This document shows positions 40,214 through 50,076 of a DNA stretch of 64,000 nucleotides, piece by piece; position 1 is the first letter of the stretch, and every line of letters begins with the position of its first letter. The notes below the pieces were generated by a model, which saw only the letters and a list, made by a program, of their open reading frames with translations, made no database searches and was not told the DNA's origin. This stretch comes from Gracilaria gracilis. Taxonomy: Eukaryota; Rhodophyta; Florideophyceae; Gracilariales; Gracilariaceae. Where the stretch lies: NCBI GenBank assembly GCA_030374805.1, contig JARGSG010000202.1, positions 620,001-684,000 of the forward strand. Direction: 5' to 3'. The position numbers and the translations under genes are program-made.

Positions 40214-43084
40214 ATGGGTTGGCAGAGGTTGCGATGCGGGAGAATCATCGGGTACCCATGTACCCTTGCTCTCAAGAGAGGCCAGTTCTTCTTCGATCGC
40301 AGTCTCCCATAAGCGTTTCTCCAATGGAGACGCAGACATGGCTTCCTTCAAAGTCGGTTCATCACTTGTAGTCACTTCAACTGTTTGCGATGTGGCAGCG
40401 CCAGCCATGTTCCACCACCGTGTAGGTGCGCGGCGTGTTCGTCGCGGGTACCGGGACTCATGTTGTGAGCCAGTTGGCTCATTAGGCTCCTCCGTGGTGG
40501 ATTCATCCTGGTTGTCATCCTCACCTTCACTACCGGTGAGTTCAATATTATCGACATCATCAGCTTCACCCGTTCTGTCAGTGTGCAATTCAGGTGCATA
40601 ACTTTCCTGCAGTTCAGAACCAACATCATCGTCGACCACTTCGTCAATGCAAATCTCACCGGAGTGCTCGCTGTCACTCTTGCATTCCGAGTTGCAACTG
40701 AAGTCTTCATCAGAAGCGATCTCATCATCCATGTAGCCCGTCAGATAGGACGCACCAGGGAAGGATGACTCATCAAACGTCACATGTCGAGACTTGATAG
40801 TACGTGGTATCTCATCTTCATCTGTTACTAGAACATCGTAGACACCATGCTCAAGAGTCTGCAAGTACACCCCTTCAAGTGCACGAGACTCGAACTTGGT
40901 GTCCGGGTTCATCTTTAGTACGTACGCCGCACACCCAAACACTCGAACATTCTTCAAAGAAGGTGTGGAATCAGTTACAAGAAAGTACGGAGTGGATCCA
41001 GTGGTAGAGTGGGGAACTCTGTTGCGCACATATATAACGTGCTTCAACGCATACGGCCATAAACATTCTGGCAGATTGGCCTGCAGCAACAATGCTCGAG
41101 CAGCTTCCTCCATTGTGCGATTAATGCGCTCTGCTATTGCATTGTGCTCAGGGGTGTACGGAGGTGAAAACGAGGTTCCTTGGAGACCGTTTGCAGAGTT
41201 CTCCTGCAGAGCAATGTACTCTTCCGCATTATCTGAGTGCACTTTGGCAATTTGAGCTCCTCCAAGCTGCTGGAGCTTCTGTGCTACAGCCCCATATACT
41301 TCTGCAAGTTCACTTCGGTGTACCATAAACCCTATTAATGCATACCTAGAGTGTTCATCAATGAATGCTGTCGCGTATTGGAAGTGATCTGGAAATGACG
41401 GGAGCAAGGGCCCTAGGATATCAGAGTGCACAATGTCTCCGACACCAGTGGCACGATCAAACTTGTCTAAGAACGGAAGTTTGTGGGCCTTTCCAAGTCG
41501 GCATGGGCGACAGACCTCCTCCATTTCAGCCAGCTTCGGCACTCCATTGGCATAATTGTGCACAACCTGCAAGTCTCTTGGGTTGATATGCGCAAGTCGT
41601 CGATGCCATAGTTGAGCCAAGTCATTGTCGCGTGCAGAAAGGGCATGCCTAGAGTTAACTTTCGTGAGTGGATCAGGCAGAGTGTACAAACCTGACCGTT
41701 TATCTCTTTGACCGCATCCAATAACAAACCCATCAACATGCGTGAGACGCACATCACGAGCACGGAAGAAAGACTCGATGCCCTTATCAGCCATACGTCC
41801 CACAGACACCAATTTATATTCGAGATCAGGAACCAAGAGTGCATCTGTAAGACGCAAGTTCGCATTCTCGAACGGTAGTATGACATCACCTCGTTGTGTA
41901 GCAGTCACAGTAGACTTATCAGCCAGCAATATGGTTCGTTCGTTAACTTCATGCAACGAACTGGGGACAAATACAGACTTGGAGAAAAAGAAGTGCGATG
42001 TTGCACCACTGTCTGCATATGTGTCCATAACCCTCTCTGCTGGTGGGAGTACGGTAGACTTCTCCACGGACATTCCTGCGATTTCAATCTTTGAGGACTT
42101 TCCGGACGACCTTGTCGATGGCTTGGAACTTCCGGGTTTATCCTTAGACCTCACCTTCAACTTGTCAAGAATGCTCTTGGGCAAGTGATTGTCAGGGTTG
42201 TCAGGGTTCATGTGACATCGATCAACAGTGTGTCCATCACGATCACAGAAGGTACAATGGTAACCATTGCTGGTAGCGGCAGCATACGCACGCCCCGAAG
42301 ACTCGTTGTGGGTGTGACCATCTGAGTTGTCACCGTCCTTGTGGTCCAGACTGACAGGGCCGGAAGAGGATTTGAAGCTTCCAGAGCCTTTGGTCTTGCC
42401 TTTCTTGCGAGTGCGAGTGCGACCAGAACTTCCCGAAACCAGCTGTCGTGCATTATACTCGTCAATTAGAGTTGTTGCAACATAGTCCCAAGTAAGATAA
42501 GATATGTCCTTGGTGCGAAGTGCGGCTGCCGTGGACTCCAATGAGCAGCTGGGGTCAATAGAGGCAAGTAGCATCGGGGCCTTGTGAGATTCCGGAATAG
42601 CAGCGTCCTTGCCCATGCGATCCAACTGCGAGAACAGGGCAGTGAACTGGTCCACATATTCTGACATGTTCTGACCACTGTACGACATACGGAGTAGTTG
42701 CGTTTGTACGGCGATCCGAGAGACTGTGCGATTGGAGGCGTAGCGTGCATCGAGCAGTTCAAGCATGCGTCCCGGATCATCATCAACATCCATTACAACT
42801 CGTAGAGGAGAATCACCAAGTGCACAAATAATGATAGCACATGCTTTCTCCCGTTTTGGCATGATACGAGAGCTGCTTTGAGAGCTACTTGGAGCCGTAT
42901 CTTGGGTAGTAGCAGCTGTTGAGGATTGCTCTGAACTCGATACCACAACGTTCCAGACACCTTTGATTCGGCATGCGGCACGAAGGCGATGGCGCCAAAG
43001 GGTATAATCTTCCCCACGCTTACCATGAAAGCGTGGGATCTTGACACCAGAGTTGGTTTCAGACTCAACTTACGAGTCCCACAT
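40214..43084 (-). pseudogene. Element B gag, protease, integrase
   Basis: ATG at 43082-43084 followed by a TAA at codon 5 (43070-43072). After that the frame is open to the L3 insertion. Gag shows SGVKIPRFHGKRGEDYTLW and a CCHC knuckle (CTFCDRDGHTVDRC). Then protease (YADSGATSH), integrase HHCC (LWHRRLAH ... CRPC), VHSDILGPL, HSDNAEEY and EHNAIAERINRT. The segment ends PTH at the LINE junction. Together with the nonsense codon in RNase H this makes B inactive. Confidence 0.9.
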
Positions 43085-44078
43085 GTTCCAAAACAGAGTT
43101 ATCAACCTCCAGTACAAGGGATTTCACATGTAGAAGAGAAACGAAGGAATGAGAGAAGCCGCGTGAGGGAAACAATTCTTCCGTCACAAAAAAGGGTAGG
43201 GCTGGAGTGGAGTAAGGACTCAACACTAAACAGCGAGGACGCCAGCGGAGAATCTGTAACGAAGTCTGCAACGCTCGTCTGGACGCGTCCAGTACGCGAT
43301 CACAAGCGGAGTGGAACTCGACGCTTGGAGTATACTCACGGGTGAGAGACAACCAACCCGGAACAGAAAGGGCAGAGTGAAGGATACAATGCCACTTCCC
43401 CACAAGCAAATAAAGGAGGGGCTGGAGTGGAGTCAAGCTCAACAATCAACAGCGAGGACGCCAGCGGAGACTGTGGGGTAGTCTGCAACGCTCGTCGGGA
43501 CGCGTCCCGTACGCGATCACAGGCGGAGTTCGGAGACTCGACGCCTGGAGCAAGCTCACGGGTGAGGTACAACTCGAACCCGGAATGATGATGATACTTC
43601 TAAAGCGGGCGCACTGACAGGAGAAACTACCTCCGCTACCCTGTGGGTCCGAACCCCTGGTCCCCGGTTACTCTCCCCGGGTGAGGCACGATTTGATCAC
43701 CTACCAAGCTCTGCGTACTTCAGAGCGAGGCGCTGTTAGTCCCTACGAGACGTCCCAAGGAGGGTACTAGTCGAGATACACGTTCCCCAGTTAAACCCTT
43801 GCTGGTCTCTTACAAGAAAGTAGCTCGGTCTTTCGGCGCAGTACGGTCGCTCCTACGCTTCCAAGCCTGTTTCATCGACCTCCGTACTCCACAGACGCAG
43901 AGCAGGATTTGCTGTCACCCTTGTCTCGAGCCGGCGGGTTACTAACAAACGCGATATGTGTTCACCATGCGCCAGAGAGAAAGCAGCGGGGTACTCTAAC
44001 CCAGATAGGAAAACTTCTTGAATCCAAAGAAACGTAGTAAGTAAGAAATGAGCGCGACGTCTGCAAGTTGTCGACGCT
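43085..44078 (-). other. Element B leader
   Basis: About 1 kb untranslated. It has the GGGTTCGGACCC hairpin on the element strand (43645-43656) at the place of the A/C2 leader hairpin, and the shared landmarks (GGGTTTAACTGG, GACGTCTCGTA). 43085-43600 also holds two diverged copies of a roughly 200-bp segment ending in the ACGCGTCC block (about 43170-43350 and 43410-43580). Confidence 0.65.
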
Positions 44079-44092
44079 CTGGGCCCATAACC
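44079..44092 (-). promoter_or_regulatory. Element B primer binding site
   Basis: GGTTATGGGCCCAG on the element strand, adjoining the 5' LTR. Complementary to the anticodon-loop region of initiator tRNA-Met. Confidence 0.88.
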
Positions 44093-44806
44093 TAACGTTA
44101 CGCACGCAGGTAGGGTAGAAAGGGAAGTAAGTAGACATGGATATTGAAGAAAGAGAAAGTAAAACAAGTGAAGGTTGACGGCCTTGGGTCGACCCGTTTA
44201 CTCGAGGGTCGTCGATCGCAACCTACAAATACCCTAGTGCGCGCTTCACCGTCGTCGCAGCAAGCGACGACGGCGGTCGTTACAAGTTGCACGTGTGTGC
44301 AGTTGTACACGGAAAGCGCGCGCAAACTAGAGTACAACAATTTCAAATAACTAAATCAATCAACACTACAAATCCATTGCCAGTCCTTTGATTCAGAACC
44401 AGATCTAAAAAATCATCAATTTGCATGGCGGCACTACAACCGCCTTGCGCAGCCCAGAATCGCATATTGCATGCAAAACCGCCCATTCCAGCCTAGAAAC
44501 GCACATCCTCGCTATCTGCATAGTTAGTCTACTACTCTAAGCCTCGTCCAATCACAGAGCTCCACTTGGCCCATGCCACCATAACTCTCCATACAATCCA
44601 TGGCACTTGTAGACACCACGTTGCACAAGGACATTTGCAGTAGCCAATCATATTGGCGTTTCACGTTGAGGTTGAGCAGAGGCGCATATGCGCTTTTGCG
44701 AAGAGGGTGCCCAAAAGTGCCCATCGTCCCCTGCAACTTTGCTTCCAAGTAGTCCGAGACCAACCTGAGGGACTGACAGGCACTCGACCATGTCCCAACA
44801 TCAACA
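44093..44806 (-). repeat. Element B 5' LTR
   Basis: 714 bp, ending CATCAACA on the plus strand, followed by the second GAAGC copy. Confidence 0.92.
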
Positions 44807-45757
44807 GAAGCATTACCTGCACCAAGTAATGAAAGCAGTGATGATGGTGTGGACAATGCTGAAGGGGATGGCTCTGCTGATGAAAGTGACCACCACCCTG
44901 CGAACGACACAGCGCACGAGCCCACTGGTGACACGGACGACTCTACCGAACCACCACGATACCCGCAACGCACGCGTCGTGCACCCCGGAGGTGGTACAT
45001 GGCTGCGTCTGCAACCACATCTGCAGTTGAGGTTACCACAAGTGATGAACCTACGCTGAAGGAAGCAATGTCCGCGACGCCCATCGAGCAGAGCTTATGG
45101 CGAGCAGCCATTGAAGATGAACTCGCATCACTTGAGTCAAAGAATACTTGGAAAGAGGACAAGTCTCCATCGCAACAACCACTGCCCACGCACATTGTGC
45201 TCAAGGTCAAGCGTAATGCAGATGGTTCGGTGGAACGCTTCAAGGCTTGAGTCGTGGCCGGTGGTAATCACCAAACCTTTGGTGAGAACTACATGGAAAC
45301 GTATGCTCCAGTGGTTTCGTTTGGCATAGTACGTTTCTTCCTCTACTTGACTCTATGCTTGCAGATGTATATTGCTCAGGTGGATGTGAAGACTGCATTT
45401 CTCAACGGCGATCTCGACGAGGATGTTTGGGTAATGTCACCACGCGGTGTTTCTGGAATTGGCTCACGATGCTATAAGCTTCAAAAGGCAATGTACGGGC
45501 TAAAGCAAGCACATCTAGCCTGGCACACCAAGTTGACGGGCGATCTGCGAGCCATTGGATTTGAAGAGTTGCCGAGTGCTCATTGTGTGTTTCGGCGAGC
45601 CAGTAAACACAAAGGCTACGCGTACATCCTTGTGTAGGTGGACGATCTGCTAATCTTTACTCCATCTGCAGGAGAACGGTCTGGGATTTTGGAGGAGCTT
45701 TGGAGCCTGTACGAGATCCGTGTTGAGAACAAAGTAACTCTCTACCTGGGTGTGGAA
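44807..45757 (+). pseudogene. Element A pol, RT part
   Basis: Continues A pol after B. CGA is replaced by TGA at 45248-45250, and the Tyr of the YVDD catalytic motif is TAG at 45635-45637. The sequence ends at GTGGAA, where the F3 LTR begins (45758). Confidence 0.88.
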
Positions 45758-46330
45758 TGTTGGATGCCATGCTGTCACTGACATCAAGCTGTTCACATGT
45801 GACAAGTCTAGAATGGTACCTTGGTATGTGAAACTATGACTGATGTCGTTCTGTACGCTCCACTGTGTTGGATGGTGGAAGAGCCACCATTGGATGAACG
45901 TGTCAGATGTGGTGCTGTGTCGAATATCAAGGTGTTCAGATGGGTTCGTACAGACGGACTGTACACCAGGACACGTTGTCTAGAGTGTTCGAGGTGCACA
46001 GTGTGCACATGTAGCAATGTGGATACTTGGTACATGGTACACGAGTGTTGACACTGTTGAATGGTTGACATCATGTTCGGGTAGTGCTGCATGCACATGT
46101 ATGTATCTGGATGCATGGAACTTGTTGGCTGTGTTTGGTTCACGTCTTATGGTTTACAGGTACTTGTTGCTGACGTGTGACTTGGTGAGCCTAGACATAC
46201 ACACTATGGCGTCGTGTACTGATTACAGGTTGCAGGCAACAGGTGCGGGTGTTTGTGTATGGATGGTCGTGGTCTGGTCATTATGGTGCGCTGTCGTATT
46301 GTGTGTACGCACTGTCATGGATGCGCATGG

Positions 46331-46430
46331 TTGTACATTGTTGTACATTGTTGTACATTGTTGTACATTGTTGTACATTGTTGTACATTGTTGTACATTG
46401 TTGTACATTGTTGTACATTGTTGTACATTG
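46331..46430 (+). repeat. 10-bp minisatellite, 10 units
   Basis: TTGTACATTG repeated ten times without change. Other F3 LTRs carry 11 (49627-49736), 4 (3652-3691) and 3 units (about 16359-16388, reversed), so copy number varies. Confidence 0.95.
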
Positions 46431-46630
46431 TTGTGCAATAATGTACGGAATTGGTTTGCACTGCTGTGCACTGCTGTGCACTGTTGTGCCTTGTTACTTG
46501 TAAGCTGTCATGAATTGTGGCAGCGTTACCATGTCATGTTAGAAGATGATTGGTAGTATTGAGTGTCCCTGCTTAGTGGCTTAGGTTTTACTCAGAGTTG
46601 CAGTTGTTCGGTGGTGCGACGAAGAAGTGC

Positions 46631-46637
46631 TATATAA
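46631..46637 (+). promoter_or_regulatory. TATA-like box of F3 LTR a
   Basis: TATATAA in the block shared with F1 LTRs. Likely core promoter. Confidence 0.5.
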
Positions 46638-46732
46638 GTTGTGAGCTAAGTACCTCCAAGTAAATCCCAGTCAGAGCTGGCGAACTTCCCTTGCATCCCC
46701 TCAACTTTCCCTTCCAGCTATAACCTCCATCA

Positions 46733-49053
46733 GGTTATGGGCCCAGCCCCGCTGACCTCTGCCGATTTTGTTCGTCATGATTCCCTTACCGCCGCTCTCC
46801 CTCACCGCCAACCTCGTTATTCATCGCCGTTGTTGATGTTGCCGTTGTTTGTTCGATTCCGTATCTTGTGTTATTGGTTGGTTTCGTTGGTGTTGTAATT
46901 CCCTTTTTTCGATTACGTTCCCCCCTGAGGGCGTTGTGTTGGTAGTGGTTCGACGTTGACTCTCTATCGTGATTGTGTTTGGGTGCTCGTTGTTGCCCTT
47001 GTTGTCGATCGATATCCGATTTATTTGGTCTCCCTCTATTGTTCTTGTTGTTGGGATCCCCGCGTCGTGTTTGCGGGTTCTGATCCGAGAGGTTGACGCC
47101 ATTTTATCGAAGTCTGGGCACTAGCTTTGTGCTCAGCAGTTGTTGTTGAAGTCCGTGCACTACGTGTGTGCTCGGCATTTTTGGTCATCACTGCAATACC
47201 TGTGCGACGAACGGTTGATCCGAGTAATCGGGGACGGGAGCCAGGCGGCTTGAACCAAGGCGGACGTGCTGACTAGCGGGCTCCACCGGTCCTTTTGGGC
47301 GGATAACGGTGTTGTACCGCGAGCGCTGAAGCTAACGGGGTGCCGTGGCGTACTGCACTTTGGTTGTGGTGTTTGACTTTTTTTGTTGAACCTGACTGTG
47401 TGTTAGGTGCTTGGACGGCGGTGAAGGCATCCATAAGGAGCTTTTGATCCGTGCAATTGACTCATTGGCTTGTCCAGTGGGCTTTTAGTACGGGGAGGCA
47501 ACGTATCGAAGGCTGACCTCCCATTGGGATCAGGCCGCTTGTGATCTTCATTGATTGCTCGCTAGAAGCGTACCTTGGGTGTCAAAGTAGCTGCTGTTTC
47601 AAGGTCGCGCAAGTTCTTGCAAGAGATCAGAGAGGGTTTTACTTGGTGAAGGCATATCTTTGGCCATTAACCATCCTCTGGACATCTCGTAGAGAGCAAC
47701 GCGCCTTCTCCCGGAACGCAGCAGGAGGTAGACTGAAGAAGTCGTTTTCTACCCGGAAGGTCTCCGGGGGTCAGGGGTCCGACTCCCTAGGGTACCGGGA
47801 ATAGTATTTCCTGCCAGTGGGCCCGATGATCATTTTTTTTGTTGCCTGTTTTTGCTTTTGTGTTTACTAGAGCTCAGGAGGTTGAGTGTTTTCATGCCTG
47901 AGACTCTATGTAACTATTTTCTCTACGCATTCCGGGAGGTTGTCCTTATGCATGTCTGAGTACAACGAAAGTATCAAAAGGTTGTGATGTACATGTCTGA
48001 TATTTCGGTTCGCCAAAGAAGCTCAGAAGGTTGTCGTTTTGCATGCCCGGGATGACTGTTATGCTTTTATTGTTTCCGGAACGTTGCTGTGTTTTTGCAT
48101 GTCCGGCATCTAGAGGAGAGCTGTTAAGCTGGAAGTTTGCTGTGTTTCGCATGTCCAGCGTATGAATATATGTGTTTCTGACCCGGAAGGTTGCTTTGTG
48201 TTGCATGTTCGGTGTACAGAACGTTTATGTTGAACCGGAAGGTTGCTATTGTGTTGCATGTCTGGTTGAACATTGAGATGATTGTTGCTTCGAGAGGTTG
48301 TTATGTGTTACATGCTCGGAGAACTGCTTTATTTCATGGACCTAGAAGTTTGTCATTTTTGCATGTCTAGGGCATGATCATGATGAATTTGATCCGGAAG
48401 GTTGCTCTGTGTTGCATGTCCGGTGTTCAAATGATTGTGGGTGAACCAGAAGGTTGTCCTGATTTGCATGTCTGGTAAACCTACAGAAGAGAAGATTTTC
48501 CAAGAGGTTGTTCTTTGTTACATGCTTGGAGAAAATATATGGTTCAAGGATCTAGAAGGTTGTCATTTGTGCATGTCTAGATCGCTTCTGTGATGGCATT
48601 GAGGCAGAAAGTGTGTTGCTTTGCAGGTTTGAGAGGAACTGGAATTCAATTTGCTTTCAAGGTCAGTGAGAGAGGGAGGGTTTCTGAAGATCATCCTGAG
48701 ATTTAACCTCTCACTGTCTCGTCAGTTCTTTCCTGCTTAGAAGATCGTGTCTCATTGCCTTCGTTACAAGTGTTGGAGTACTGCGATTGAAGTGAGTGAC
48801 AGAGGGAGGGTGTTGAAAGAAGACCCGATGCTGTCACTCTCATATTAAGTCAAAAAGTACGCAAGTGTGGTAGAAGGACACTGGTCATAGATGTAAGAAT
48901 ATGGACTTTGACACATCTCATTAGGCAGTTGAACTGGCTGTCACCATCCCTCTGCACGATATTACTGAAAGGGTGGCATTGCACATATTACACCAAGTTA
49001 ATTGTGCTGTTGGTGCTTGTGCGACTCGTTTGAAGTCAGTAACAGAGGGAGGG
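46733..49053 (+). mobile_element. F3 internal region: non-coding, F1-like leader plus hairpin array
   Basis: 2321 bp between LTRs, with no retroviral-type frame. PBS GGTTATGGGCCCAGC (46733-46747); a leader homologous to the F1 leader up to about 47825; then unique DNA with a structured array (47873-48583). Three copies of an AGTGAGAGAGGGAGGG-like purine tract follow (about 48663, 48800 and 49035), the last abutting the 3' LTR as polypurine tract. A non-autonomous element that probably relies on F1 proteins. Confidence 0.85.
47873..48583 (+). ncRNA. Array of 14 stem-loop modules with conserved loop and covarying stems
   Basis: Each module has a loop of the form AGGTTG ... (T)GCATG(T/C), about 15-20 nt, between two arms. 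Arm pairs by position: CTCAGG/CCTGAG 47873/47897; TATCA/TGATA 47972/47998; CCGG/CCGG 48076/48103; GCTGG/CCAGC 48128/48155; CCGG/TCGG 48183/48209; AACCGG/CTGGTT 48233/48262; CTTCGAG/CTCGGAG 48288/48315; CCTAGA/TCTAGG 48341/48366; CCGG/CCGG 48394/48420; ACCAGA/TCTGGT 48445/48471; TCCAAG/CTTGGA 48499/48525; GATCTAGA/TCTAGATC 48549/48576. Two modules (about 47929-47962 and 48021-48053) do not close on themselves but pair with each other. Stem sequence changes freely while pairing is kept, which points to RNA structure. I do not recognise the family. No strand test was possible, but the element strand is plus. Confidence 0.75.
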
Positions 49054-50076
49054 TGTTGGATGTCATGCTGTCACTGACATCAAGCTGTTCACATGTGACA
49101 AGTCTAGAATGGTACCTTGGTATGTGAAACTATGACTGATGTCGTTCTGTACGCTCCACTGTGTTGGATGGTGGAAGAGCCACCATTGGATGAACGTGTC
49201 AGATGTGGTGCTGTGTCGAATATCAAGGTGTTCAGATGGGTTCGTACAGACAGACTGTACACCAGGACACGTTGTCTAGAGTGTTCGAGGTGCACAGTGT
49301 GCACATGTAGCAATGTGGATACTTGGTACATGGTGCACGAGTGTTGACACTGTTGAATGGTTGACATCATGTTCGGGTAGTGCTGCATGCACATGTATGT
49401 ATCTGGATGCATGGAACTTGTTGGCTGTGTTTGGTTCACGTCTTATGGTTTACAGGTACTTGTTGCTGACGTGTGACTTGGTGAGCCTAGACATACACAC
49501 TATGGCGTCGTGTACTGATTACAGGTTGCAGGCAACAGGTGCGGGTGTTTGTGTATGGATGGTCGTGGTCTGGTCATTATGGTGCGCTGTCGTATTGTGT
49601 GTACGCACTGTCATGGATGCGCATGGTTGTACATTGTTGTACATTGTTGTACATTGTTGTACATTGTTGTACATTGTTGTACATTGTTGTACATTGTTGT
49701 ACATTGTTGTACATTGTTGTACATTGTTGTACATTGTTGTGCAATAATGTACGGAATTGGTTTGCACTGCTGTGCACTGCTGTGCACTGTTGTGCCTTGT
49801 TACTTGTAAGCTGTCATGAATTGTGGCAGCTTTTTTTTCAATCAATTGCTTTTTATTTATAGTGTTCCGTTACCATGTCATGTTAGAAGATGATTGGTAG
49901 TATTGAGTGTCCCTGCTTAGTGGCTTAGGTTTTACTCAGAGTTGCAGTTGTTCGGTGGTGCGACGAAGAAGTGCTATATAAGTTGTGAGCTAAGTACCTC
50001 CAAGTAAATCCCAGTCAGAGCTGGCGAACTTCCCTTGCATCCCCTCAACTTTCCCTTCCAGCTATAACCTCCATCA
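49054..50076 (+). repeat. F3 LTR b, shared by two units
   Basis: 1023 bp: LTR a plus one extra 10-bp repeat unit and a 38-bp insertion, which accounts exactly for the 48-bp difference. Only about three substitutions separate it from LTR a. It is followed directly by another PBS (50077-50091), so one LTR serves as 3' LTR of the first unit and 5' LTR of the second. TATATAA at 49975-49981. Confidence 0.9.
49831..49868 (-). mobile_element. 38-bp LINE 3' tail insertion
   Basis: Eight T followed by the reverse complement of the last 30 bases of the LINE 3' UTR (GGAACACTATAAATAAAAAG ...). Absent from LTR a, where GGCAGC and GTTACC are adjacent. No target duplication. This is the shortest LINE insert in the window. 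Confidence 0.85.

Larger units (their letters stand above)
32434..44806 (-). mobile_element. Element B: copia retrotransposon, minus, TSD GAAGC
   Basis: LTRs of 714 bp each (32434-33147 and 44093-44806), PBS 44079-44092, leader, gag-pol split by LINE L3. GAAGC is duplicated at 32429-32433 and 44807-44811 in A pol. The two LTRs differ at only about three sites by eye, so B is young. Confidence 0.93.
21731..45757 (+). mobile_element. Element A: copia retrotransposon, hosting two nested insertions, 3' part displaced
   Basis: 5' LTR 21731-22458, PBS, leader, gag start 23151-23243, [LINE L2 23293-30400], gag-pol 30401-32433, [element B 32434-44806, TSD GAAGC], RT part 44807-45757. It then stops at the LTR of the F3/F1 array. 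Sequence between the insertions follows C2 (53208-59678) closely. The rest of pol and the 3' LTR are not in the window. The array right end is also outside, so A probably resumes beyond 64000. Confidence 0.88.
45758..46732 (+). repeat. F3 LTR a (left end of the array)
   Basis: 975 bp, TGTTGGATGCC...CTCCATCA. Ten copies of TTGTACATTG at 46331-46430. TATATAA at 46631-46637. Its 3' third resembles the F1 LTR (CTCCAAGTAAATCC, GAGCTGGCGAACTTCC), while the 5' two-thirds are unrelated. Confidence 0.9.

Noticed and set aside
42793..43068. Separate 91-codon gene upstream of B gag
   Set aside because: Out-of-frame reading of the B gag start. The correct frame shows the conserved VKIPRFHGKRGEDY segment after a nonsense codon.
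47873..48583. CRISPR array
   Set aside because: The repeats are imperfect, the spacing varies from about 40 to 95 bases, and the constant part is a loop, not a repeat-spacer pattern. The context is an LTR retrotransposon.
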